A stretch of DNA of 64,000 nucleotides, taken from assembly GCF_029168945.1 (NCBI RefSeq), contig NC_083606.1:18006041-18070040 (forward strand). The letters run 5' to 3'. Shown one piece after another: positions 1 to 10,094 of the stretch; the stretch's first letter is position 1, and each line of letters starts with the position of its first letter. The position numbers and the translations under genes are program-made. The notes beneath the pieces are model-generated. The model saw only the letters and a list, made by a program, of their open reading frames with translations. It searched no databases and had not been told where the DNA came from. The stretch is from Cannabis sativa (lineage: Eukaryota > Streptophyta > Magnoliopsida > Rosales > Cannabaceae).

Positions 1-890
1 TTGAGCATGCAAGTGATGTATGTGTTGCTGTTCGAGTTAGGGTTTAGGTTGTTGTATTTTCTGCAGTTTAGTAGGGTTTTTCTAAGCTTGTTTGAAGTGG
101 TAAAATTTTCATATTGAGTTTATTGTTGGTTTTGTTGCTTGGAAATGGCTTATAATGATGTGTATAGGTGTTCTGGAGCTTAGTGTGGAGTTTATGATTA
201 TTTTGAGTCGAATTGGAAACTCTTTGTGTTTTTGCAGTGAAAAACGGTAGGTCGTTCCTACAAAAACGGTCTACAGTTTTTACTAGCACAGACCTAGAAA
301 AATGGCTTGCCGATTCTATAGAAACAGCCTACCGTTTTTCAGGCAGTTTCCCCATTTAGCTGATTTTCTCGTGTTTCCTCGATATTTAGGGTTTTGCCAT
401 GCTATTTATCGATAGGAAAACTTTTATTTTCAAGTTTAAATCTCCAAAAAGGTTTTAGAAAGTTGTTTACTCATTTTACGTGATTGTTACATAAGGCCTC
501 CGTTCAGTGCATAATTTTCCATCCAAGTCGACCGGCTCACTTGAATTCAAAAATGAGGTAAGACTAGCATAGAATATATATATATATGTATATGTGTATG
601 TATGTTGTATGCATGTTGTTTATATGATTCATATGCTACAAATACTATTACAGTGGCGGTACTAAGTACATGTGGTACAACATATGATGTTCAAAGGTAC
701 AATCTGATGTTACCAACACTAGTACAGTTAAGTACGTAGTGCATGTGGTACAACACTCAGTGGTACCTGGGGTACAGTTCAAACCCTACCAACACTAGTA
801 CAGTAGCGGTACGTAGTGCATGTGGTATAAAGGTCGTACCTTTGTTAAGAACGTTCTTAATCATTTGTTAAGCCTTATAAGTAGGTGTAT
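1..890. other. Unassigned non-coding DNA with an inverted repeat
   Basis: I recognise no gene here; open frames are short and without motifs. A short inverted repeat is visible: GAAAAACGGTAGG near 239-251 and its complement CCTACCGTTTTTC near 328-340, about 75 bases apart, with further copies of the ACGGT core between them. A degenerate minisatellite follows further right. This may be the left part of the retroelement remnant on the minus strand, but nothing proves it. Confidence 0.4.
650..845. repeat. Degenerate GTAC-rich minisatellite
   Basis: The block ACCAACACTAGTACAGT followed by a GTACGTAGTGCATGTGGTA segment occurs two to three times with substitutions (around 655-690, 710-755 and 785-835). 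The unit is roughly 70-80 bases and rich in GTAC palindromes. It is visible directly; no function is apparent. Confidence 0.6.
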
Positions 891-1049
891 GGGTGTCTAA
901 ATACAAGTCTGTACTTTTCTTACTGAGTCCGTCGACTATTGAAAAGTTGGTGTCCCTTGAAGAACTTGTGTTCCTAGAGCCTACTAATAGACCACCACTT
1001 GAGGGGGTTTAGCAGACCCTTCTTGTCTAGGAACTATCCTTTGCCCCTA

Positions 1050-2453
1050 CATTATTACTTGTCTAGGATATATAACCGATATCAGTATCCACTGATGGAG
1101 ATGGCCCAACTTGATCAGGTTCTCCATCTAATCCTTCAACTGGTTGCATTTGTTAGAAGTGTGACCTACGTCACCATGATACTCACATTTGTTGTTCTAG
1201 TCTTTATTGTTCTTTCCCCCTTTGAACATAGGAGGTTGCTTCCTGTAGTGCACTAAGTTGCAGGTAGCCTGATGGATGTTCTCTCTAGTATCAAGTGAAC
1301 CCTAGGGTCCATTTGGCCCTCGTGCAAGCCCATTTGAGGAATTCAAAAATGCTTTGGCAGAACACTATCTAAGATTCTTCCAACACATGGTTCCAAATCT
1401 TCATCTTCTGAATCATATCGACTCCGCTTTGTTTCTTGATCAGCCAATCAATTGCCTTTTTTAGGGTTATTATTTCATCTTTCAGTCGTCTGGTGCTATC
1501 ATCCTAAACTTCTTTCCCCTGGATACGATCATCGACATTATTTCTTAAATTTCATCTCTGATGCCTAATTCTTTCACATCACACTTTTTCTCTCTGTGCA
1601 TTCAAGTTGTCCCTGAGGTCAACCCCTAAATTTCTTTCTTTAGGATCCAAGTCTCAACATCCTCTCCTTTGTTAACTGAGGGGCTAGCATGGTTTCTCCT
1701 TCCTTGGGCATTAAGTCTTGATGTGTGGGAATTGGTCGTATTGCCTTGCAGGACCCTCCTTTGTGGATTGTTTGGGTGACCTGGCCCAAGGGTTTGGCCA
1801 GCCCTTCCTTTCAAAAATTTTGGATTTTCTCATGCTAGCTCAAGAGGGAGAGTTCTCTTTTAGGGGCCATTAGCTATGGCATTCCCTTTTTTTATTCACT
1901 GATTGGGAGGGTCCAGCTCAAGGATGGTTGAACTTTATTGCATCTACCGTCAAATTGGTGTTAATTTAGACCACCATGCCAAGATTCCATTTTGTAGGAG
2001 AGACTTTCGGGTTAAGGCCTCCCATTGCTATTAGGCTTTGGAAATATATGAGCATTTATTGAATTTAGGGGGCTACTTCTTTTTGTTTTGCCATTTTAGC
2101 CTCTTGCTCTTGGACCAGGTGCCTTAAACAGACTACTTCTAAGTCATCTGTGTAGATGTAGGTATAGTCTCCTTCCTCTTCCTCATAATAACCACCCTTT
2201 GGCTCCTCCTTATAGTACTCTATTTGGTTATCTCAGCCGTCGGGATTTTCTTCAACAAAATTTTCTAGCTAGTTACCATCTCAAAAAGGGTCACCACCCA
2301 CTTTTAAGGCTTCTCCCCCCCCCCCCCCCCCATAGTGGTTGCATGGGCATCTACTGGTGGAGGGAGTCCTACAACATCAACAACAGGGTTTTTAGCATTG
2401 TTACGTCTCATTTAGTCGGCTGGCCACACAATTGTTTTTCTTGTTGCTATCAT
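1050..2453 (-). pseudogene. Decayed Ty3/Gypsy gag gene
   Basis: Read on the minus strand from an ATG at 2451-2453, broken frames give a gag-like protein. It has an N-terminal MIATRKTIVWPAD segment, a charged middle (DLRDNLNAQREK type, around 1570-1620) and a C-terminal zinc-knuckle region, CEYHGDVGHTSNKC, near 1165-1210 followed by QLKD. The CX2-type YHxxxGHTxxxC knuckle followed by QLKD is typical of gag from the Tat/Athila side of plant Ty3/Gypsy. Many stops and frame changes, plus a run of Cs at 2314-2330, show it is dead. The gag begins about 40 bases downstream of a PBS-like sequence, as expected for an LTR element. No pol follows to the left, so the element is truncated. Confidence 0.65.
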
Positions 2454-2489
2454 GTTTGTAGATGATAAAAAAGTTGATGGCTTTCTTTA

Positions 2490-3125
2490 GCTCTCAATGA
2501 AAGTACCAAAATATCCACCGCTTTTTCAACAACTAAATATAATAATGATTAATCTATAGAAAGTATGATTATAAGGAAACTAAGACAAGGTTTTTACGTG
2601 GTTAGGCATTAACAAGTCTTAGTCCGCGAGTCACTATTATTAGGCTCTTGGCTATAAAATTTACAATGTATTTTATGGTTTTTGAACTCTAGAAATTTAA
2701 CTAATTACATGGAGAGATGATGCCATATGTATAGGCATATATTCTTGATGGGTCGGACTGATCTGAACCAAATAGGGTTAATTTTGTGTAAAAAGCCCAC
2801 TGATGGGCCAAAATCCAATATAATTTGAGCTATTGGGCTAGGTAGGTGAGGTCCAAGTTGGATTGAGTTACCTTTCATACATGGTCGTACTATTGACAGT
2901 GACATGTGAGGCATGAGACATCGTGGGAAGGAAGGAATTTCATAATAGTTGGTGCCATCCAAAAAGGTGATTTCCTTTTTGTTGTTGCACCATCTGTTTG
3001 ACTTTGAATGTTCTTGATGAACGAGCCAAGTACGTTAACCACAATGAATAGTATATGATGTCACTTAATAAGTTACACTGCACTAGCAATAGTAAACAGG
3101 CTTTGTCGTACTCAAAGAGAGGCAA
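2490..3125 (-). mobile_element. Probable 5' LTR edge and PBS of the decayed Gypsy element
   Basis: On the minus strand, TTTGGTACTTTCATTGAGAG (2491-2510) lies just upstream of the gag start. A 'TTGGTGCTTTCATTGAGAG' primer site is common in plant Gypsy elements. Upstream of it (2560-2650) is the phrase containing CCACGTAAAAACCTTGT, which is typical of the U5 side of such LTRs. The outer LTR boundary is not resolved and no second LTR is seen, so the extent is a guess. Confidence 0.45.
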
Positions 3126-3129
3126 ATCG

Positions 3130-3985
3130 CAACTAAATATTAGTTTAGTAAATAAAAAATAGTAGCAATGTGAATGAATTAAAAATAATAAAATAATAAA
3201 TGAGAAAGAGGGTGATTAGATAAATTTTGCTTGGTAAGATAGAAATATAGTTATGAAAATCTTATTTTAATACCAATATTAATTCAAAATACAGTTATAA
3301 TTCTACATTATTAGTTATAACTGAAAAATGTATATAATAAAAATACAAATTAATTAATCTTACATAAATTGAATATAACTTTTAATTTGATAGCATATCA
3401 TATTATATATCTTAAATCGACAAAATACGACTTTTACATAATGCAATAAAAAACATACAATATAATAAAACCTTAAAATAATTAATAACCAAACTTACAT
3501 TAGAAAAACATGACTGAACTTATATAAAAGATACTATAAAATTTAGAGCAAAAAGTAGAAGAAAGAACATTTTAATAAATGAGATTTGAAGATGAAGCAC
3601 TAATAAATCAATATCAATATTGAGAATAAAAAATATAATAACTACATTCTACTCTCACAAATATTATTACTCCAATTCACTTATTCTTGTCACCAAAATA
3701 AGTAAGCTAAAATAATATTAAGAGAATCAAAGAAATGATTAAGTGTGATTCTTTTACTCTAAAATCTAATGTCTTTTTACAATGTAAAATAATTGTATTT
3801 ATAGGCTCAATTTATTCTAAAAGCTTTGTATTTTTGTGCAGAGGATAGTGAAATAGTGGCTCAAAATGTTGAACAAATGGTAAATAATGCGACCATAATT
3901 GTGTCATTTCTCTTGGACAAGAGTGGGCGGCAAACGAGGAAAGTCCTAACACGTGGGGTCTGTGTTTTATTGTTGTACACTTTGT
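3130..3985. other. AT-rich non-coding stretch
   Basis: This is very AT-rich DNA with no sustained open frame and no recognisable RNA gene. Nothing further can be supported. Confidence 0.6.
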
Positions 3986-3989
3986 TGTT

Positions 3990-4490
3990 AGGCTGTTAAA
4001 TTAAAGAGTTTTTGGCTGTTAAATCTTTCTAATAGTTAACGGTAAAACCCTTCAAATTATTGAATTGATAGCGAATTTAAGGTGTCATTCGGGTAACTGC
4101 CACCATAAATTGCTTATGTGTATATTATTATACATGTGACACGTTTATATTAGTAAATATTATTTTCAAAATTCTTTTTAAATTAGATAAAATTAAAAAA
4201 AAAATTTAAAAAAATAAAAATGTTATAAAATTTGAAATAATTTTTATATTTTTTAAATAATATTAGGTGTACTAATATAAATGTGCCACGTGTACAAAAG
4301 TGTACACATAAAAAGTCTATGTTGGCAGTTAATTGTAGAAAATAGATGACACCTTAAATTTGTTAACAATTCAATAATTTTGATTGAGGGATTTACCATT
4401 AAATTTGAGCTTAGATAATTAAATACAAATAAAATGATAGTTTAGATAGTTTAACCGCAAAAAGCTCTAAATTAAATAGTTTGAACTTTG
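3990..4490. mobile_element. Foldback MITE
   Basis: The two halves are reverse complements of each other over most of their length. The left arm has AATTAAAGAGTTTTTGGC..., GAATTTAAGGTGTCAT and ATACATGTGACACGT. The right arm carries the matching complements (ATGACACCTTAAATTTG, GTGCCACGTGTAC, GCTCTAAATTAAAT). A centre of pure A/T lies near 4190-4260. There is no coding capacity. The element could fold into a hairpin of about 200 bp. The superfamily is not determined because the outermost bases and TSD are blurred. Confidence 0.65.
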
Positions 4491-4725
4491 GGATTTTCTC
4501 ATATATATATATGGGAATATGTAGGAGAGTTTACTTTTTATGGTATAAATAAATAATACAAAAAAATATGGGATTAAAAAATAATTAAAGTTTAAAATAT
4601 GGGAAAAAAACAATAAATAAATTTAATAAAACTTGTAATAAATAGTTTTTGCCGGAAAAGTCATCGGTATCGAAAAAGTCGCAGAAAAAGTTAGTGTCAC
4701 TAGAAAAGTCACAGTCACCGGAAAA

Positions 4726-5157
4726 TGTGACAGTCAATAGTCACGTTATCCGTAAGGGGAAATACCGGGTAAGCTGTGCAATCCCACATCGCCTGGGGAA
4801 GGTCAAGTGGGATGATTCAGAGACTGTGTAGGTATGGGACTGCACAGTTGAAGAGAGCTTAAATAGATTGATTGGTACTACCTATGTCAACAAGGTGCAT
4901 CTTGTTTTTCGGTAGCCCATCTCGAAAGAACTCCACAGTTAAGCGTGCTTGCCTGGAGAAATTTCAAGGATGGGTGACCTCCTGGAAGTTTTCCCAGGAT
5001 GCGTGTGAGTGAGGACAAAGCACGCTGAAAACACTCGTGTTGGTTTGTAGGGTCAGTCATCAATCCAGGAAGCAGCTAGAGTGGCGTACTCGTGTATAAG
5101 AGCCATTAGTCCGTGGGTGTAAGGACCCAATGGAGGCTTGAAGCAGGGGACGTTACA
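4726..5157 (+). repeat. Cassandra 5' LTR
   Basis: It starts TGTGACAG and ends GTTACA, giving the canonical TG...CA ends. It contains the 5S-like segment and is followed after two bases by the PBS. Compared with the 3' LTR it lacks a few bases in the 5S part (GCTTGCCTGG versus GCTTGGCTTGG). Confidence 0.93.
4895..5003 (+). other. 5S rRNA-like domain in Cassandra LTR (copy 1)
   Basis: The segment GAACTCCACAGTTAAGCGTG followed by GGATGGGTGACCTCCTGG corresponds to the internal Pol III control region of plant 5S rRNA (A box and C box). It is not a normal 5S gene: the ends and middle have diverged and it sits inside an LTR. A second copy lies at about 5398-5510. Confidence 0.85.
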
Positions 5158-5159
5158 AA

Positions 5160-5172
5160 TGGTATCAGAGCC
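5160..5172 (+). promoter_or_regulatory. Cassandra primer binding site
   Basis: TGGTATCAGAGCC lies two bases after the 5' LTR. It is complementary to the 3' end of initiator tRNA-Met, the usual primer for Cassandra and Copia elements. Confidence 0.9.
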
Positions 5173-5229
5173 TTGACCCAGCCGGAAGTGTGGTCGACGA
5201 GGACGTCGGACCCCGTAAGGGGGGGTTAT

Positions 5230-5663
5230 TGTGACAGTCAATAGTCTCGTGATCCGTAAGGGGAAATACTGGGTAAGTTGTGCAATCCCACATCGCCTGG
5301 GGAAGGTCAAGTGGGATGATTCAGAGACTGTGTAGGTATGGGACTGCACAGTTGAAGAGAGCTTAAATAGATTGATTGGTACTACCTATGTCAACAAGGT
5401 GCATCTTGTTTTTCGGTAGCCCATCTCGAAAGAACTCCACAGTTAAGCGTGCTTGGCTTGGAGAAATTTCAAGGATGGGTGACCTCCTGGGAAGTTTTCC
5501 CAGGATGCGTGTGAGTGAGGACAAAGCACGCTGAAAACACTCGTGTTGGTTTGTAGGGTCAGTCATCAATCCAGGAAGCAGCTAGAGTGGCGTACTCGTG
5601 TATAAGAGTCATTAGTCGGTGGGTGTAAGGACCCAATGGAGGCTTGAAGCAGGGGACGTTACA
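5230..5663 (+). repeat. Cassandra 3' LTR
   Basis: Second copy of the LTR, preceded by a G-rich polypurine tract (AAGGGGGGG near 5218-5225). It has the same TG...CA ends and a 5S-like domain at about 5398-5510, and is followed directly by the GAAAA duplication. Confidence 0.93.
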
Positions 5664-7044
5664 GAAAAGTTGCCAGAAAAGCCTCTGTCGCCGAAAAATT
5701 CACTGGAAAAGTCACTAAAAGTAGATGTCTGAGATATAACTAAAAATAGAACTAGTTTTATAACATAATGAATAAAAATAAAGAACCCAAACCGGTTATA
5801 ATTAAAATATAACTGATCCTGTAACATAATGAATAAAAATAAATAAAACAAAATAATGCAAACTAGTTATAATTAAAATAGAATCGATTTTATAACAGTA
5901 TTATAATGAATAAAAACAAATAACAGAAAATAACTCAAATTGGTTATAACTAAAATAGAACCGATTATATAACATAATAAATACAAACAAGTAACACGCA
6001 ATAACTCAAACCGATTACAATTAAAAAACAAAGAGAAAATCAGTTCTTAAAATACTGAAACATAAATTAAAAAAAAAAAAAAAGAATTAGTTCCACAACA
6101 AAATACCTCATAAACCCAATTATAATTTTTTGTAAAAAAATAGGAATCAATACTAAAAAAATATTGAGGCATATATATGAAAAAAAAAAATTGGTTCCAT
6201 AGTAAAATAATAAACACAAAGAATAACACACAACAACTCAAATATAATACAAAGAAACCGGTTATATTTATCAACTAGTTAAAAATTTGAGAGAAAAAAA
6301 CTGGTTCCGTAAAGTAAATAAGATAAAAAAATCACACACAAAAACCAGTTAAATAAAACAACTCAAACAAAAATATTCATTTAACATGCTCCGACCCACT
6401 AAATAATTACACACATACCATATTTATCTCAAAAATATTCATTCATTATGTTATATAACCGGTTCTATTTTAGTTATAACCGGTTTGAATTATTTCGTGT
6501 TATTTGTTTTTATTTATTATAACACTGTTATAGAACCGGTTCTATTTTAATTATAACTGGTTTGAGTTATTTTGTGTTATTTATTTTTATTCATTATGTA
6601 TAGAACCAGTTCCATTTTTGTTTATATTAATTTGAGACATCTACTTCTGATAACTTTTCTAGTGACTTTTTTCGGCAACAGTGACTTTTCCAGCAACGGT
6701 GACACTAACTTTCCAATGATTTTTTCGGTGCCCGTGAATTTTCCAGTGAAACTTATTATTATTTTAAAAATACGGGATTTCTATTCTTTTTTTTACAAAA
6801 ATATAGCATAAAAATCCCATATAGATGTAAATAAAAAAAAATAAAAAAAAAAAAGAACCACTTATAATTTTTTGAATATATTGTGTAATTTCTACTTGAA
6901 CTTTTAATAAATTTGGGCTTGGTCTTGAGAATGTGCTCGTTGGATGAATCGAAGCCTACGTCCAAATTCAGGACTTGATCCATAGTGATACATAATGCAT
7001 AGGGGTAAGTTGAAAAATACCACTTTTTTTAATCAATTAATTAA

Positions 7045-7535
7045 GGTGTCGTTTGGTAATATTTTTCTTTTTTAATTTTTTAATCACAAAATGAAAGTAA
7101 AACTTTTGTTTTTAAAAAAATTATTTTTGAAAAATAAAAATGCGTTCTGTAACTACTTTTGTTTTTCAATTTTAAAAACAGAAAACAAAAATGTGTCCTG
7201 TAAAGTTCATTTTTATTTTTATTTTTTGATTTTATTTAAGTCGGGTCTAGGTCCGGGGTCGGATTCGGGTTCAAGTCAAAAGCCGGGTTCAACGCCAGGG
7301 CCGTTGGGAGGGGATTTGGGTCCGGGTCTGGTCGTAATCTAAAAGATTGATTAAGAAAAAAAAAAACTGCTTAAAAAAATATTGAAAGTGATTTTTTTTA
7401 TTTTTAAAATTTTGATTTCTAATTATAAAATTGAAAAGTAAAAACAGTTTTATAGAACATGTTTTTAAAAAATATTTTCACTTTTCTACTTTTAAAAACA
7501 AAAAACTGATTAAAAAAGTGTTACCAAACGACACC
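7045..7535. mobile_element. Tourist/PIF-Harbinger-like MITE
   Basis: The ends GGTGTCGTTTGGTAA and TTACCAAACGACACC are perfect inverted repeats and continue imperfectly inward. The flanks are TAA on both sides (7042-7044 and 7536-7538), the 3 bp TSD expected for PIF/Harbinger MITEs. Its centre (about 7238-7345) is an unexpectedly GC-rich block of GGGTC/CGGGT-type repeats. There is no transposase. Confidence 0.8.
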
Positions 7536-7562
7536 TAAATTTACCTCTAATTTTATATTTAA

Positions 7563-8018
7563 TTGAAATATACCTTTTTTTATATGTATTGTACTCAAAA
7601 TACCCTGACATAAGAGAGTTACATAGAGAGTATCTTGAAGTTACAGGGGCAAAATTGGTATAATAGTTAAAAAAGAGGTAAAAATAATAGACTTTAAAAA
7701 AGAGGGTCAAAATAAAAGAGGACAATATAAAAAGGGTATAGAGTGTAATTTCCTCTAATGCATATGTTTTGGGAGTATATTGAAAAATACATTTTCTATT
7801 TATCAATTAGCTAAATTTATGTCTAATTTATATTCAAAAACATACCTTTTTCTATATGTACTGTACCCAAAATACCCTGATATAAGGGGGTCACATGGAG
7901 AGTATATCGAAGTGACAGGGGCAAAATTGGTAAAGTGCTTAGAAAAAATAATACTTTAAAAAAGATGGTAAAAATAAAAGAGAACAATATAAAAAGAGTA
8001 TAGAGTCCAATTTCCTCT
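7563..8018. repeat. Direct duplication of about 190 bp with MULE-like ends
   Basis: Positions 7563-7756 and 7830-8018 are two copies of one sequence (ATATGTA(T/C)TGTAC(T/C)CAAAATACCC ... AATTTCCTCT) at roughly 75-80% identity. The phrase GAGGAAATTACACTCTATA occurs inverted at the end of each copy and again in direct orientation at about 8041, so these are probably stacked copies of a TIR element. No coding capacity. Confidence 0.6.
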
Positions 8019-8059
8019 ATATTTTGACTCAATTGATTGACGAGGAAATTACACTCTAT

Positions 8060-8385
8060 ACTCACTTTTTAATTCTTATTTTAATTTATACTTTTATTTT
8101 ATTATTTTTTAATTTATACCTAGTTTTATAGGTCATATCCCTATTATATGCATTAGAAACTCTAATTTTGATAAATTATGTGAGGTTATATTTGGTACTT
8201 TGATTATAAAAAATATATATTTATTAATTAAAATTATTTTGAAGTTATATTTAGTTAATGTGTAATAAAAAGGGATAGTTTTCAACTTATCCCTTATTGA
8301 TAACCTCAATGTTGTAGCTGAAAGGTTCTTTCAAAAATTGAAATATTTGACATGGGCTTAGAGTAATTGGGCTTCTCACTTTTTT
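8060..8385. other. AT-rich non-coding stretch
   Basis: Starts within the MULE-like end repeat and continues as A/T-rich DNA. I see no gene. Confidence 0.5.
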
Positions 8386-8389
8386 TATT

Positions 8390-8738
8390 GGAATAATTTT
8401 ACAAGGCACTATTTTTTTTATAAAAAAATTACATTTTTACGTTTAAAGAATTTTTTTTTTTTTGACATTTTTACGGTTTTCCATAAAAATAATATGAAAA
8501 CAACAAAAAAACTACATAAAAGTAACATGAAAATAACATTTAAATAACATCAAAATAATAACAAAAAAATAACATGCATATAACAAAAAATCAACAACAA
8601 ATTAACAAGATAATAACATAAAAAGACCGTATTTTCTGTAAATAAAATCAAAAAAACCATAAAAATATTTAAAATTCCGTGAAACTGTATTTTTGTAATT
8701 TTTTTTTGTTGTTTTTGTGTATCTGTGAAATTATCCCC
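8390..8738. mobile_element. Short MULE-like TIR element
   Basis: The ends GGAATAATTTTACA and TGTGAAATTATCCCC are near-complementary, and inward sequences (ATTTTTACGG ... CCGT) also pair. An 8 bp direct repeat, TTTTTATT, lies immediately outside both ends (8382-8389, 8739-8746). The interior is an array of AACAT(A/G)AAAATAAC-like short repeats and has no ORF. Confidence 0.6.
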
Positions 8739-9455
8739 TTTTTATTCATACATTTATTACTATCCTTATATGCTCCAAATCTAAAAATTGACATATCAAA
8801 ATAGATAAAGATTTCCAACTAAAATAATTTTACAATTAAATTTATAAAAATTTTAATTAATGAAAAATAATTTTATATACACAATTAAAACCTTAAAATA
8901 TCTATTCGTAATGCAAATAACACTAGACAATTGAGTTTGTCTTCATTGCAAAGCTTATTTAGAGCTTGCTAGTTTCACGAGAATGTAGAGATTGCTGGGA
9001 AGATAGTTGATTGAGGATTGTTGGCACTATGGAGTTTGGTCCTTGTGTGATGATAATTCATTTTGTACACCACTAACAAAGGGGGTGGGAATGGTCTCAG
9101 TAATAAGGAGAATAATGAGAACAAGGGAGTGAAGAAATAAGTAGGATTTGGTTGGGTGGATGCTAGAGTCTCTTCATGTATTCATGGATTCTAATCAATC
9201 TGATCAAATGAAATGTATGAGTGAAGAGAGAAGAAGAGCATTTAATAATGCTGGCTAAGAACAATGCGTGCCTACAAATTTGAACATTTGAAAGAAAAAA
9301 AAAACAAAGAAAAAAAGAACTTAACAAAATTTGAAATTATTGATCCCTGATATACAATTCTATAACATAATAAGTTCAGTCAAAAGTATAAGAGTTGACT
9401 TATAATATGTTAGGAATTAGGATTACTAAATTTCCAAGTTGTGTAAGAAGATAAA
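8739..9455. other. Non-coding flank of the tRNA gene
   Basis: AT-rich sequence with a less AT-biased part at 8930-9260. I found no recognisable ORF or exon. It lies downstream of the tRNA gene. Confidence 0.5.
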
Positions 9456-9458
9456 AAT
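9453..9458 (-). terminator. Pol III T-run terminator of tRNA-Ser
   Basis: On the minus strand a TTTTT run begins three bases after the tRNA 3' end, the normal stop signal for RNA polymerase III. Confidence 0.7.
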
Positions 9459-9459
9459 T

Positions 9460-9541
9460 CGTGAGCGGCAGGATTCGAACCTGCGCGGGCAAAGCCCACA
9501 TGATTTCTAGTCATGCCCGATAACCACTCCGGCACGCTCAC
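9460..9541 (-). tRNA. tRNA-Ser (anticodon AGA)
   Basis: Read on the minus strand, an 82-nt molecule folds as a class II tRNA. The acceptor is GTGAGCG/CGCTCAC with discriminator G at 9460. The D arm contains GGAGTGGTT, the anticodon loop is CTAGAAA with AGA as anticodon, and a long variable arm (GTGGGCTTTGCCCGC) is typical of Ser. The T arm has GGTTCGAATCC. There is no intron. A run of five Ts (complement of 9453-9458, AAAAA) just downstream provides a Pol III terminator. It looks functional. AGA reads UCU, and UCC after A-to-I editing. Confidence 0.96.
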
Positions 9542-9544
9542 TTA

Positions 9545-10026
9545 GTCATGATGTTTCATGATTACCTTGATTATTTCTCTTATATAACAATATCTACTTG
9601 CTCCTATATAAGTATGTTTTATATATATGTCAAGGGAAAATACTCGATCTCGACGTGAAGCGAGGGCTACCTCATTTTCTTTGGTTATATCTTTCTTGCA
9701 TTTGAACAAGCAAGAAGCAAAGCTTGTATGATGTTGCTTGGTTTCGAATCTTTACTAGAATGAGATTATGGCTTTTGGGGTATTATGCTTACTGTTAATG
9801 ATAATGAGGTATGTTTGTTCATCCTTAATGGTAACTTTATAAGGAAAAAGTACCAGTACTACTGATGTGCTAGTATAATCCAATACCAAGGAAGAAAGAA
9901 ACATGGGTGAAGAAAAGAAATTACACTTTTGATGGTTACTTTTATACAGTAGTAACTAGTAGCAATTGTGTCGTAATAATCGTGCCATGTGTCTTTTGTT
10001 TTTTTCCTGAGTAATTAACAAATTCA
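9545..10026. other. Non-coding spacer
   Basis: Upstream flank of the tRNA gene, with no supported gene. CAA triplets occur close upstream of the tRNA 5' end, but I cannot assign a promoter. Confidence 0.4.
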
Positions 10027-10094
10027 AATCTATATATTTATATTAAGGAGAAGAATGAGGCGCTGATATGGTGGTCTAAAAATACTTTATAGTC

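Larger units (their letters stand above)
4726..5663 (+). mobile_element. Cassandra-type TRIM retrotransposon (complete)
   Basis: Two LTRs of 432 and 434 bp (TGTGACAG...GTTACA) flank a 72 bp internal region holding only a PBS (TGGTATCAGAGCC, complementary to initiator tRNA-Met) and a G-rich polypurine tract. It is bordered by a perfect 5 bp duplication, GAAAA, at 4721-4725 and 5664-5668. Both LTRs contain a 5S-rRNA-like domain, the defining feature of the Cassandra family. It encodes no protein, so it must have been mobilised by enzymes of another LTR element. The LTRs differ at only a few positions, so insertion is fairly recent. Short ORFs read through it are fortuitous. Confidence 0.95.
4513..6818. 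mobile_element. Long-TIR (MULE-like) non-autonomous element split by Cassandra
   Basis: The left arm (about 4513-4725 and 5664-6010) and right arm (about 6430-6818) are inverted copies. The ends GGGA...TATGGTATAA and ...TATAGCATAAAAATCCC are complementary. They are followed inward by AAAAGTC(A/G)CCGG-type repeats and then by tandem repeats of about 70-80 bases built on ACCGGTTATAA. The same order appears in reverse on the right (TTATAACCGGTTCTATTTTA). No transposase is present. Without the 938 bp Cassandra and its 5 bp TSD the element would be about 1.4 kb. Length and structure suggest a Mutator-like foldback element, but the AT-rich flanks do not allow a clear TSD. Confidence 0.55.

Noticed and set aside
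4895..5510. Two 5S rRNA genes
   Set aside because: They lie inside the paired LTRs of a Cassandra element and have diverged ends, so they are not host 5S genes.
5053..5851. Minus-strand ORFs of 60-98 codons
   Set aside because: They run through the Cassandra LTRs in antisense and have no protein similarity.
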